A stretch of 43,736 nucleotides of DNA from Desulfobacteraceae bacterium (GTDB lineage: Bacteria > Desulfobacterota > Desulfobacteria > Desulfobacterales > Desulfobacteraceae). The notes beneath the pieces are model-generated. The model was not told the origin of the DNA. It was given only the letters and a program-made list of their open reading frames with translations, and did no database searches. Location of the stretch: NCBI GenBank assembly GCA_024227235.1, contig JAAEKY010000922.1:1-43736 (forward strand), given 5' to 3'. A program made the translations under genes and the position numbers. The first letter of the stretch is position 1; every line of letters begins with the position of its first letter. Positions 23,889-32,898 of the stretch are shown here, one piece after another.

Positions 23889-26800
23889 TATTCATCATCA
23901 TCGCCCGTAATTTTATCCCATAATGTAAAGGGTGTTTTCAAAATAGTGCCCATCATATCTATAAGGCCTTTACCGACCGCAGACGGGTGCAATGGAATAA
24001 CTGTGGGGTCAGATAGCTTTCCTGTTGCTTTTGCCGGTACAGATACCAGTCGACCGCCAAGAAGTGTATTAATAATAGGTATTTTTTCGATAATAATATC
24101 AACTGTCTTGAAAGGGGCAACAAGACAAGTTAAATTGATTTTGTCATTTACAGGATCAATCCATCCATTGAAAATCAGTGTCATGTCCTGTCCATCAATT
24201 ACGGCTTTTTTTAAATGAATTTTACTATCCTTGATGTCCGCTTTTATAGTAATGTTTTTATAAGCAAATCCCTTTTGTGTTATATTAGGCACGTTTCCTT
24301 TAAAAATTTTAGAAAAATTTAAGACTGAAAGAATTCGTGAAAGAAGTGTTAATTTATAAATTCTGCCTTCTTGAGCTTCAAATGATAAAGAACCGGCCAA
24401 TTTATTTATAAAGTCTTTTTTGGGACTTGAAGATTTAAGATCACAAGTGATAGAATATCGACCGTCCATAAAATTATTTTTTTGAAAAAGGCAGGTCAAT
24501 AGCTCCTGAATATTAGATTTATTTTCTGCTTTAAAAGGAACATCTGCATAAACAATATCATCTTTTAAGTTAATATAACCCTTTGTCTCAACATCACATA
24601 AAAACCCAGAATTGAGTTTGATATATGAATGATCTTTTTTTAATGATAATTTAGAGTCAATATCGGTTATGAATATTTTTTTAATTTTTAGTTTATCTGC
24701 TTTAAAATTAATAATTCCATTTTGAAAAAGCCTATTGCTAAAAGAACTTTTTTTTGATCCGGAAATAATTGGATTTAGATTGAAGCTCTTTGTTGATATA
24801 TTTAAAGTAGAATTTTTATCCGCAGATATTTTTATAGGTTCCCCATCTGTGCATTCCTCAATCTTTTTTGCCCAGTGGCTATCTGATACGACTAATTTAT
24901 TCAAAGTTGTTGTGTCTAAAAATCCTGTAAAATTAATAAGAGGCTCTTCGATATCATAGTTAAAAGAGACAGAAGCTTCAGAAACTTTTGAATCAAATAT
25001 TTTGATTTGATTCAAATTTAATGCGTTAATCGTTTCACCTTTAAGATTAAGAGATAAATTTACCCCATTATTAAATTCAAGATCACTATTAAAATAAGAA
25101 GATGGTTTGCCAATTTGGAAGTTTGCTTTTTTCACATTAAATGGGACCGTAATACTTTTATAATGTTTTTCATCAATAAATTGTTTAAGCCATGTCAATT
25201 GACTTGCCTTCATTTGAATATTTTGAAACCTCATAAATTCATCAGTAATTTGATACTGGCAAGTCAAATTTTGGATTTGTTTTTGTTCTAGTTGAGATGT
25301 AAGATCAATCCCTTTTCCAGAACCTGTGATTTTATATTTCCATTGTTCAGGTTTTAATATGGGACCGGATAGATCAATTGAGGTAATATCAACAGTGCCA
25401 TTTCCGTCTTTGATTGGTGAAATTATTTTTTTTGTTTTATTGTAAGCCATCAGCCAGGGGATAATTGAATCCAAATCCAATGTACCCGATCCAGAAGGTA
25501 TGGTGATCCAATCTTTTTTTAAATTGATGGTGGTATTTATATTTTTAAGTTTGCTATGGTTAACTGTCCCTGTAAGATTTTTGAGGGTTAGTATATCTGG
25601 TTCAAATTTTAAATTAATATTTTGTAGTGAAATTTCACCTGGGATGCGATCATATATACCATTAATTGTAAAATCACTGCTTTGGACATACACATCAAGA
25701 TCATCAGAATTAGTCTTCATTGAAAGTTTTAAATTGGCATCTGAGGTTCCCTTAACATTATGAACCAGAGATAATTCATCTGCCAGAAGAGTATTGGGCA
25801 ATAGAGATCTTAAAGTTTTGGGAAGCATTGCCAGATCAACATTAAGGTCAAAGTTACCTTGGAATGGAAAGTCTACATAATTTAAAAGGTCGACAGTTAA
25901 ATTCCCTTTTCCAATTCTTGAGGTCTGAATCATGCCGGAGTTAGTATTAATCTCAAGAACACCCTTGACTATTTTGGCCTTTCCATAAACTTGAGAAGCA
26001 ATCAAATGGGTTTCAGGGATCTTTACGGTGGTATTTTCAACATTGCCTTTCAATTCTAGATTATGCTCATTGAAAAGTTTTTTAAGCTCTTTGCTTTTGA
26101 GTGTTACTATTATTTTAGGGACAATACCTTCATGAAGAATATCGAAAATGTCTTGAGTGACTTCGTTATCCTTAAACAATAATAAAGACATTTTTTTAGC
26201 CTGTTCAATTTGGATGGTTTCCCCAATAAACTGAATTTGAGATTTTTTTTGAAGATAGTCACTTACGAAATGAATAGAAACTTTGCTTTTAGGATAATTT
26301 ATAGTGAAGGGTTTCGTATCAATTTTATAATAACTATCGGACAATTTAAAAGATGTTTCTATCGTATTTGAGTCGAAAAGTAATTGGTCCTTCTTTGTTC
26401 GAAGCATTGGGCTTATAAATGCTAATTGCCCATTTAGTTCACCTTTTGAATCCAGCTTAACCCCCATTTTTATTTTAGCAAATTCTATATTCTCTAAATT
26501 AAGATATGTATTTAAAGGGTTATTTGAAAAATCAGATAAATTAATTTTTATACCATCCAATGTGGCATCTAAAGCTATCTCTTTATTTTTTTTAAACACA
26601 AACAAGGAGCCTTCCAAATGTTTAAAATATTCAGATGTGGCATTTGTAAATTTAAATGTGACCGAATCTTGATGATTCGGTAAAAATTTAAAGATTTTAT
26701 TTATCGGCGCAATATATTTTGAAAATGAAAAATCAATCTTAGAGGCAGGATGTTTCTCTTTATCAGATATGATTTTAATCTTAGGACGATCGATTATCAC

Positions 26801-27127
26801 TTGATTAACACTTATTTGACCTTGTAAAAGGTTTTGAATATCAATATTAAATTTTAAAAAACCAATATTAAGATTAATTTTTTTGTCTGGAATAAAATTA
26901 AAGTTTTCTATAATGAGGCTCGGTTTTGGAACAAGTGAAAGCTTGAATTTACTGGGTTCGATTCGATTTCCAGTATTTTGATAAACAAAAGAAGAAATTT
27001 TATTTTTTACATAATGTGAGTTGATTCCCCAGTTAATTATAAAAGGAGACAAGAATAACAGGACAAGAATTAAAGTAATTCCACAAAAGATAAATTTTTT
27101 AATTCTGATGGTTAAATAAGGTTTCAT
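23888..27127 (-). CDS. Giant AsmA-like inner-membrane-anchored protein
   Basis: 1079 residues. An N-terminal transmembrane helix at about 10-33 (KFIFCGITLILVLLFLSPFI) is followed by a very long periplasmic beta-rich body. The start resembles AsmA (GNRIEPSKFKLSLVPKPSLIIENF). The C-terminus carries the AsmA/YhdP signature: LAGSLSFEAQEGRIYKLTLL, then ILSVLNFSKI, IFNGWIDPVNDKINL and a closing GKLSDPTVIPLHPSAVGKG. Such proteins form hydrophobic grooves bridging the envelope and are implicated in phospholipid transport to the outer membrane. The exact AsmA clan member is not settled. It shares a minus-strand run with ppiC-like, prc and recX genes. Confidence 0.9.
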   Translation of the reverse strand: MKPYLTIRIKKFIFCGITLILVLLFLSPFIINWGINSHYVKNKISSFVYQNTGNRIEPSKFKLSLVPKPSLIIENFNFIPDKKINLNIGFLKFNIDIQNLLQGQISVNQVIIDRPKIKIISDKEKHPASKIDFSFSKYIAPINKIFKFLPNHQDSVTFKFTNATSEYFKHLEGSLFVFKKNKEIALDATLDGIKINLSDFSNNPLNTYLNLENIEFAKIKMGVKLDSKGELNGQLAFISPMLRTKKDQLLFDSNTIETSFKLSDSYYKIDTKPFTINYPKSKVSIHFVSDYLQKKSQIQFIGETIQIEQAKKMSLLLFKDNEVTQDIFDILHEGIVPKIIVTLKSKELKKLFNEHNLELKGNVENTTVKIPETHLIASQVYGKAKIVKGVLEINTNSGMIQTSRIGKGNLTVDLLNYVDFPFQGNFDLNVDLAMLPKTLRSLLPNTLLADELSLVHNVKGTSDANLKLSMKTNSDDLDVYVQSSDFTINGIYDRIPGEISLQNINLKFEPDILTLKNLTGTVNHSKLKNINTTINLKKDWITIPSGSGTLDLDSIIPWLMAYNKTKKIISPIKDGNGTVDITSIDLSGPILKPEQWKYKITGSGKGIDLTSQLEQKQIQNLTCQYQITDEFMRFQNIQMKASQLTWLKQFIDEKHYKSITVPFNVKKANFQIGKPSSYFNSDLEFNNGVNLSLNLKGETINALNLNQIKIFDSKVSEASVSFNYDIEEPLINFTGFLDTTTLNKLVVSDSHWAKKIEECTDGEPIKISADKNSTLNISTKSFNLNPIISGSKKSSFSNRLFQNGIINFKADKLKIKKIFITDIDSKLSLKKDHSYIKLNSGFLCDVETKGYINLKDDIVYADVPFKAENKSNIQELLTCLFQKNNFMDGRYSITCDLKSSSPKKDFINKLAGSLSFEAQEGRIYKLTLLSRILSVLNFSKIFKGNVPNITQKGFAYKNITIKADIKDSKIHLKKAVIDGQDMTLIFNGWIDPVNDKINLTCLVAPFKTVDIIIEKIPIINTLLGGRLVSVPAKATGKLSDPTVIPLHPSAVGKGLIDMMGTILKTPFTLWDKITGDDDE

Positions 27128-27142
27128 TTAAATGAATTTACA

Positions 27143-27171
27143 GCAAAGGATAAATTGGATTTACCCTTTGC
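27143..27171 (-). other. Intercistronic hairpin between the parvulin and AsmA-like genes
   Basis: GCAAAGG (27143-27149) pairs with CCTTTGC (27165-27171). The stem continues imperfectly inwards (ATAAAT with ATTTA), enclosing a few bases. No T tract follows on the minus strand, so it may stabilise or process mRNA rather than terminate. The AsmA-like gene has no clear ribosome site. Confidence 0.35.
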
Positions 27172-27193
27172 CGTGAAAGGTTTGTTTCAAATG

Positions 27194-27475
27194 TTATTCA
27201 TCTCTATTAGTGATTTCGACAATATGAAATCCAAAATCTGTTTTAACTGGGCCATGCGGTATACCCACTTCTTCATTAAAAACAACCGTATCAAATTCAG
27301 GAACCATTTGACCCGGGCCGAATTTACCAAGATCTCCTCCATTCCTTCCAGAAGGGCATTTTGAATGTTCTTTGGCCAATTGCTCAAAATCCCCACCGTC
27401 ATTTAATTTGTCAATAAGTTCTTTGCAAAAATCTTCACTTTCAACAAGTATGTGTCTGGCACTGGCAGTTGCCAT
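27194..27475 (-). CDS. ppiC: Small cytosolic parvulin-type peptidyl-prolyl isomerase
   Basis: A lone parvulin domain (PpiC type) of 93 residues with no signal peptide. Motifs are ASARHILVES, KEHSKCPSGRNGGDLGKFG, GQMVPEFDTVVF and TDFGFHIVEI. Two ATGs are adjacent: AGGAGA is only three bases from 27478 but six from 27475, so the second is preferred. It is a general prolyl isomerase. It lies 83 bases downstream of prc, probably in the same minus-strand run. Confidence 0.93.
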   Translation of the reverse strand: MATASARHILVESEDFCKELIDKLNDGGDFEQLAKEHSKCPSGRNGGDLGKFGPGQMVPEFDTVVFNEEVGIPHGPVKTDFGFHIVEITNRDE

Positions 27476-27558
27476 CATGATCTCCTTTTTTTTGATATGA
27501 AAAACGTTATGAAAAATTAGTGTAATAAATCATTTAAAAATTTTCAAGAAATAATCAA

Positions 27559-29631
27559 TTACCATGTAAAGCCCAAAGTCTTTGAAAGATCAATGAAATC
27601 AGCCATTACAAGATGTGTTTGATTCATTATAATTTTTTTAAAATTATCAATTTTAGTCAGTTCCTGATCTGTCTCTTTTGCAGGCTTTTCACCAATGGAT
27701 GCTAAATAATTATTTTCAATATTAGTTTCCATTTGTTCATTGAGTTTTTTTGTGGACTCCCTGGTTTCAAAATTCAATGAAACTGATGTTTTGGAATTTA
27801 TTTTAGTCATCAATTCAATCCTTTTTCTAAGATAATTCATTCCAGGATCTTTAAGTGATCTTTCCTGGTAGTCAGCATCTAATTTTTTATTGATTGAATA
27901 AAGTGATCGATAAGCGTTATAGGATGTTTTGATTATTGTATCCCAGGGAAGCGCATCATCTAAAGAGCTTTCTCCTGTGTCTTCTACTTTATAGAGTTGG
28001 GGGTATTTTAAATCTGGAACAATACCCAGGTTTTGAGTGCTTTCTCCAGACACACGATAAAATTTAGCACTGGTGAGTTTTAGCTTACCCTGTCCCAATG
28101 GCTGTAATTCTTGAACAGTTCCTTTTCCAAAGCTTCTTGTTCCGACTATTATTCCTCGATGATAGTCTTTAATTGCACCTGCAAAGATCTCTGAAGCAGA
28201 GGCGCTCATACGATTTATTAAGACGATAAGAGGCCCTGAATAAGCAATGCTTGGATCATCATCATAGAGTCGTGAAACCCTGTATTTTGTTTTAATTTGA
28301 ACGGTTGGACCGGATTTAAGAAACAGACCCGTTAGCTGATTCGCCTCTTTTAAAGAGCCACCACCATTGTCTCTCAAATCGATAATCAAACCATCAATAT
28401 TTTCAGTATTTAGCTCTGCCAATAATTTTTTAACATCTTTTGTTGTGCTTTTATAGTCTTTATCGCCTCGATGATATGCATTAAAATCAATATAAAAATT
28501 AGGGATTTCAATAACTCCGATTTTCAAAGGAGTATCGTTATAATCAATCTTAATAATTTCTTTTTTTGCTGATTGTTCTTCTAATTTAACTTTGTCTCTT
28601 TTTATTTGAATTGTTTTTGTTGAATTATTTTTCTTAGCAGGAATAATTTTAAGTCTTACAAAGGTATTTTTAGGCCCTCTGATCAATTTAACGACATGAT
28701 CGATCCTTTGTCCGATTGTATCTTTAATTTCACCTTGTTCTCCTTGGCCTACACCTATTATTTTATCGCCCGGCATCAGCAAATTTGATTTGTCGGCAGG
28801 CCCTTTAGGAATTAATCGTACAACTTTAGTAAATTCATATTCATTTTGAAGTACTGCGCCTATCCCCTCTAATGATAAGCTCATATGAATATCGAAATCT
28901 TCAGAGGCTCTGGGAGGGAAAAATTGAGAATGAGGGTCAAAACTTGATGCAACACTATTCATAAAGATTTGAAAAATATCATTTGAATCGGTTTGAAGCA
29001 AACGTTTAAGCCTGTTTGAATATGTTTTTTCAAGCGTTTCGGCTATTGAAGCAGTTTCCTGATCATCCAGGCGTAACAAAATTATATGGTTTTTCAGATC
29101 TTTTTTCCAAAATGAATATAGGGCTTTTCTATTCGGTTTCCACTGTCTTAAATCACCGTCAATAACAATGGATTCGTTTTTATTAAAGTCAAAGGAGTCT
29201 TTCCAGGTTTGAATCAATGAAGACATGTATTCAAGCCTTTCTTTGGATCTTGAAATATATAAATTGAATATTTTAAATGCGGTACTTAAGTCTCCTCTTT
29301 TGAGTTCATTATCCAAGCGGAACCTGTATTTCATTAATGGATCAATATCTTCAATTGTAAATAAGTATTTCCCTGGATCAAGTCTTTTTAAATATCGATC
29401 GAAAATAATTGAAGACATTGTATTATCAAGATTCTTTTCAAGATAATGATAGCGTTCAAGTGCGCGAATAATTTTCACACATTGTGAGGAATGTTCAAAT
29501 TTTGGTTGGATCGTTTCTTTTGTTTCTGCTAAAAGAGGTGAAGTATATAATAAAAGGATAAATAAACTAAAAAAGAGTTTTAAGAAATAAGATCCATCAA
29601 GGTGATTAACTTTAATTGGTTTTAGTATCAT
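27559..29631 (-). CDS. prc: Tail-specific (carboxy-terminal) protease, S41A
   Basis: The start is ATG 29631 (MILKPIKVNHLDG) with AAAGGA eight bases upstream, giving 690 residues. A TTG at 29655 is also in frame but less likely. A Sec signal segment follows (FLKLFFSLFILLLYTSPLLA). It has the Prc N-terminal helical domain (SSIIFDRYLKRLDPGKYLF), a PDZ domain (IPKGPADKSNLLMPGDKIIG) and an S41 catalytic core with GLIIDLRDNGGGSL, the serine in SASASE (476-481) and lysine K503 in FGKGTVQ. A C-terminal Prc region completes it. It degrades periplasmic proteins by their C-termini. Its first 20 bases overlap the end of the GTPase gene. Confidence 0.95.
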   Translation of the reverse strand: MILKPIKVNHLDGSYFLKLFFSLFILLLYTSPLLAETKETIQPKFEHSSQCVKIIRALERYHYLEKNLDNTMSSIIFDRYLKRLDPGKYLFTIEDIDPLMKYRFRLDNELKRGDLSTAFKIFNLYISRSKERLEYMSSLIQTWKDSFDFNKNESIVIDGDLRQWKPNRKALYSFWKKDLKNHIILLRLDDQETASIAETLEKTYSNRLKRLLQTDSNDIFQIFMNSVASSFDPHSQFFPPRASEDFDIHMSLSLEGIGAVLQNEYEFTKVVRLIPKGPADKSNLLMPGDKIIGVGQGEQGEIKDTIGQRIDHVVKLIRGPKNTFVRLKIIPAKKNNSTKTIQIKRDKVKLEEQSAKKEIIKIDYNDTPLKIGVIEIPNFYIDFNAYHRGDKDYKSTTKDVKKLLAELNTENIDGLIIDLRDNGGGSLKEANQLTGLFLKSGPTVQIKTKYRVSRLYDDDPSIAYSGPLIVLINRMSASASEIFAGAIKDYHRGIIVGTRSFGKGTVQELQPLGQGKLKLTSAKFYRVSGESTQNLGIVPDLKYPQLYKVEDTGESSLDDALPWDTIIKTSYNAYRSLYSINKKLDADYQERSLKDPGMNYLRKRIELMTKINSKTSVSLNFETRESTKKLNEQMETNIENNYLASIGEKPAKETDQELTKIDNFKKIIMNQTHLVMADFIDLSKTLGFTW

Positions 29632-30463
29632 TTTCAATGTCCTTTGGTGTTTCAAAACTTATTTTTCCTATTTTACCGCCTCTGAGTTCACGAATCAATG
29701 CTTCAGATGCTTTTTGCAAATTGACGACGCCCCCCTTTTTTAAACATCCTCTTGCAGCACCAATTTTTTCTATAAGCGTCAGCTCATCTTTAGGTAAGGT
29801 CTTAAGAAAAGGATATCTTGCCATTAAAAGATCGGGATACCGTTTAATTAAAAGAGTTGAACTAAAAAAAGCAATATCTGTATAATCAATGGCTGTATCC
29901 GATATAGCACCACTGGCTGCAAGAATGTATGCCTTTTGTTTTGGCTCAATTACCGGCCATAATATTCCAGGAGTATCATAAATATCAATATTGTTTTTCA
30001 AACTGGTTCGTTGCTGATGCCTGGTTATGGCAGGCACATTGCCTGTCTTTGCAATCTTTTTTCCGGCAAGTGTATTCAATATTGTTGATTTGCCGGTATT
30101 AGGGATTCCTAATACCATTACTTTTATTTTTCTGGCTCTATTCCTATCGATTCTATTTACACAATAATTCAATGCTTCATATGCTTGGGATTTTTGTGTG
30201 CCGCATATTGAGTATGCCGGTGTTTTTGCTATGGATTCAAAATAATTTAGCCATAATTTAGTTTGTTCAGGATCGGCAAGATCATTTTTGTTTAAAACCT
30301 TTAGCCGTAATTTACCTTTGCAGATATTATTTACAAAAGGATTCGCACTTGCATTTGGAAGCCTTGCATCTAAAATTTCTAAAACCGCATCAACTTTGGA
30401 AATTGCTTTTTTAAGCAAATTCTCTGTTTCAAGCATATGTCCAGGAAACCATTGTATTGTCAT
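29612..30463 (-). CDS. ylqF: Circularly permuted GTPase, RbgA/YlqF family
   Basis: 283 residues with G motifs in permuted order: G4 NKND (58-61), G1 GIPNTGKS (119-126), G2 T146 and G3 DTPG (163-166). The N-terminus WFPGHM is diagnostic of the YlqF/RbgA group. The C-terminal helical domain contacts the ribosome in family members. It probably assists assembly of the large ribosomal subunit. The 3' end overlaps prc by 20 bases, an odd partnership between ribosome assembly and periplasmic proteolysis. Confidence 0.92.
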   Translation of the reverse strand: MTIQWFPGHMLETENLLKKAISKVDAVLEILDARLPNASANPFVNNICKGKLRLKVLNKNDLADPEQTKLWLNYFESIAKTPAYSICGTQKSQAYEALNYCVNRIDRNRARKIKVMVLGIPNTGKSTILNTLAGKKIAKTGNVPAITRHQQRTSLKNNIDIYDTPGILWPVIEPKQKAYILAASGAISDTAIDYTDIAFFSSTLLIKRYPDLLMARYPFLKTLPKDELTLIEKIGAARGCLKKGGVVNLQKASEALIRELRGGKIGKISFETPKDIENDTKTN

Positions 30464-30581
30464 TAAAAAACTCTTTAATATTTTTTATTGATTGTATTTA
30501 AGTCCTTATGGATAAAATACAGATATGTGATCAAGATTGCAACAAGGCAATTGTGAAAGATTTTGTACACATAAAAAGTGG

Positions 30582-31343
30582 CTATTGAAAGTTCTCTATC
30601 AATTTCTTTTGAAGATAAGGCGTTGTTGCAATAATTCCTTTTTCAGGAAAATTGGATCCTTTATTAAAATCACAGACGATTCCGCCTGCCTGCTCAACAA
30701 TAAATGCGCCTGCCGCAATATCATAGATGTTTAAATTCATTTCCCAAAAACTGTCTACCCTTCCACAAGCCACATAACAAAGATCAATAGCGGCAGACCC
30801 GAAACGTCTAATATCTCTTAATTTTGGAACTATTTTATTAAAATACTTTAGATTATTATGCGTAAGATTTGATCTTAAACATGCAAATCCGGTTGCCATT
30901 ACGCTATTAATCATCTTGTCAGTTTTGGAAACACTGATGGGTTGATCATTTAAAAAAGCACCATTGTCCAAGTCTGCATAAAACAATTCATTCATGGCGG
31001 GTATAAATACAGCCCCATAAATTGTTTTAGATAGATGCTGAACCGCAATACTGACACAATAAAATGGCTGTTGATGAAAAAAAGAAGTCGTCCCGTCAAT
31101 CGGGTCAATAATCCATAGATAATCAGAAGAAAGATCGGTAATACCTGTTTCCTCACCATGAATATCATGTGAAGGGTGTTTTTTTGAGATCTGCTTTATG
31201 ATAAAGTCTTCAACTTTTTTATCTGTCTTGGTTACAAGATCTTTTTTGTCTTTAAATTCAACATCTGAAGGCTTTAAAAGCGTTTGTTCTTCAAGACAAA
31301 TTTTTCCGGCCTGTTTAATAAGATTCTTTAAAAAAGATTTCAA
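30582..31343 (-). CDS. suhB: Inositol monophosphatase / SuhB-family phosphatase
   Basis: 253 residues. The lithium-sensitive Mg2+ phosphatase fold has GEE (63-65), DPIDGTT (80-86) and a late metal-binding YDIAAGAFIVEQAGG. The family dephosphorylates inositol-1-phosphate or related sugar/nucleotide phosphates, and SuhB also serves in rRNA antitermination. The substrate here is not determinable from sequence. The start is TTG 31343 with AGGTGG five bases upstream. The next gene (ylqF) begins 118 bases on. Confidence 0.9.
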   Translation of the reverse strand: MKSFLKNLIKQAGKICLEEQTLLKPSDVEFKDKKDLVTKTDKKVEDFIIKQISKKHPSHDIHGEETGITDLSSDYLWIIDPIDGTTSFFHQQPFYCVSIAVQHLSKTIYGAVFIPAMNELFYADLDNGAFLNDQPISVSKTDKMINSVMATGFACLRSNLTHNNLKYFNKIVPKLRDIRRFGSAAIDLCYVACGRVDSFWEMNLNIYDIAAGAFIVEQAGGIVCDFNKGSNFPEKGIIATTPYLQKKLIENFQ

Positions 31344-31518
31344 AAATCCACCTGATTTGTTTTAATTAAAATTTTATGGATTATGGCATATAAACCGATT
31401 GATTTCAATTGATTGTGTGGCTGTAGCAAATTTTTGTGTCAAGTATAAATTGGGTCAAACAATTACCTGTTACAGGCTGATATAAAGTTTCTTATGGTAA
31501 ATATCCAATAAACCATTA

Positions 31519-31547
31519 TTGACTTTGATATAGGGTTTTGAGATGAT
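31519..31547 (+). promoter_or_regulatory. Candidate promoter of the lytic transglycosylase
   Basis: TTGACT (31519-31524), 17-base spacer, GATGAT (31542-31547), four of six at -10, 35 bases ahead of the ATG. The rest of the 239-bp divergent gap (31344-31582) shows no gene. Confidence 0.35.
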
Positions 31548-31582
31548 TCTCCAACTAAAAAATCAAACATCCGGATAAATCT

Positions 31583-32695
31583 ATGCGTTTAAAATCTTTA
31601 TACACAACGGTCCTTTTAATAACTGCTTTATTAATTTTACACCCGATTACTTGTGTTGTTGCAGAGCCGTTGATCAATCAAAATGTTCAATCTGATTTAC
31701 AGCCGTCTTTAATTGAAAGTATTCGGTTTAAAAAGACTATTAAATATTGTGATATTGAAATACCAATTGAACATCAGGATATAAAAGAGCGGCTTGAAAA
31801 AGAAATGTTATTGGCATTATGGGACCGACCACAAGTTATTCTATGGATGAAGCGTGCTGCAAAATATTTTCCTCACATTGAAAGTATTTTAAAGAAAAAT
31901 AATTTACCACTTGATTTAAAATATGTCCCTTTAATTGAAAGTGCTCTAAAGCCCCATGCAAGTTCTTCAAAGGGTGCTGTTGGATATTGGCAGTTCTTAA
32001 AGTCAACAGGGAAACAATATAATCTAAGGATTGATTCTCTAATTGATGAACGAAGAAATATTTTTAAATCAACTCAGGCAGCGTGCAGGTATTTAAAAGA
32101 TTTAGAAAAACGATTTGGCTCCTATCTGCTTGCTGTGTCAGCATATAACATGGGCGAATATGGTTTAAAAACTGAAATTGAAGCTCAAAAAAATAAGGAC
32201 TTTTTTTCACTCTACCTACCATTGGAAACACAAAGATATACCTTTAAGCTTATTTGTGCCAAAATAATCCTTGAAAGCCCTGAAATTTATGGCTTTCATT
32301 TAGAACCAACAGATTTATATCCGGTTTTTATTTTTGATCGAATTAATTTTTCATCTGATTCCAAACTCCCCATTTTTCTAATTGCCCAGGCCGCAGGGGT
32401 CCCATTTAAAATTATTAAAGATTATAATCCTGAATTACGCGGATACTATTTGGGTAAAGGCCGGCTTAGTATCCTTATCCCAAAAGGGAAGGCAAAAGGA
32501 TTCAAAGACAGCTTTACAGCCCATTATAAGAACTGGGAGAAAGAATATAAATTAAAATTTCATGTGGTTAAAAGAGGAGAAAGCCTTACGGGGATAGCAA
32601 ATACTTATAATATGTCGCTCTCTTTTTTGCTTAAATTGAATAATCTTTCAATGAAAGGTATAATTCATCCAGGAGATAGACTCGTGATTGAATAA
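31583..32695 (+). CDS. MltD-like lytic transglycosylase with LysM domain
   Basis: 370 residues. A Sec signal peptide ends near VVA (27). There is no lipobox cysteine at the cleavage site. The SLT domain carries catalytic E119 (LIESALKPHASSSKGAVGYW) followed by QFLKSTGKQYNL and the AVSAYNMGEYGL motif. A single LysM (about 322-369, KFHVVKRGESLTGIAN...) should bind peptidoglycan. It cleaves glycan strands to 1,6-anhydro products. MltD usually has two or more LysM copies, so this is a short form. Its stop is two bases from the convergent small Cys gene. Confidence 0.92.
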   Translation: MRLKSLYTTVLLITALLILHPITCVVAEPLINQNVQSDLQPSLIESIRFKKTIKYCDIEIPIEHQDIKERLEKEMLLALWDRPQVILWMKRAAKYFPHIESILKKNNLPLDLKYVPLIESALKPHASSSKGAVGYWQFLKSTGKQYNLRIDSLIDERRNIFKSTQAACRYLKDLEKRFGSYLLAVSAYNMGEYGLKTEIEAQKNKDFFSLYLPLETQRYTFKLICAKIILESPEIYGFHLEPTDLYPVFIFDRINFSSDSKLPIFLIAQAAGVPFKIIKDYNPELRGYYLGKGRLSILIPKGKAKGFKDSFTAHYKNWEKEYKLKFHVVKRGESLTGIANTYNMSLSFLLKLNNLSMKGIIHPGDRLVIE

Positions 32696-32697
32696 TA

Positions 32698-32853
32698 TTA
32701 TGAAGGTGTTTGATTTAACGTTTCTTTTTTTGGTTTTTGCTGTTTTTTAAAACAGGTTTTGTCATCCCGTATAATAGCACAGAGTTTTGGGTTGTGCAGT
32801 TCTTTACAAGTCGCATGATTATAGAGCGGGCATTCAGGGTATTGTTTAGACAT
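32698..32853 (-). CDS. 51-residue four-cysteine protein
   Basis: The start is ATG 32853 (MSKQYPECPLYN) with AAAGGA seven to eight bases upstream. A longer frame from 32895 lacks a ribosome site. Four cysteines in the pattern C-x8-C-x8-C-x8-C (CPLYNHATC...LCAIIRDDKTC) suggest a small metal site or disulphide fold. A Lys/Gln-rich tail follows. There is no signal peptide. I recall similar short CPLY-type proteins in deltaproteobacteria but cannot name a family. It lies 45 bases downstream of the SidJ-like gene. Confidence 0.65.
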   Translation of the reverse strand: MSKQYPECPLYNHATCKELHNPKLCAIIRDDKTCFKKQQKPKKETLNQTPS

Positions 32854-32898
32854 TTTAATTCCTTTATAAGTTTTTCCCACAGGGTGTATTAACATACC

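Noticed and set aside
30537..30734. Plus-strand 65-codon frame over the end of the inositol-phosphatase gene
   Set aside because: Mostly antisense to conserved codons, with no ribosome site.
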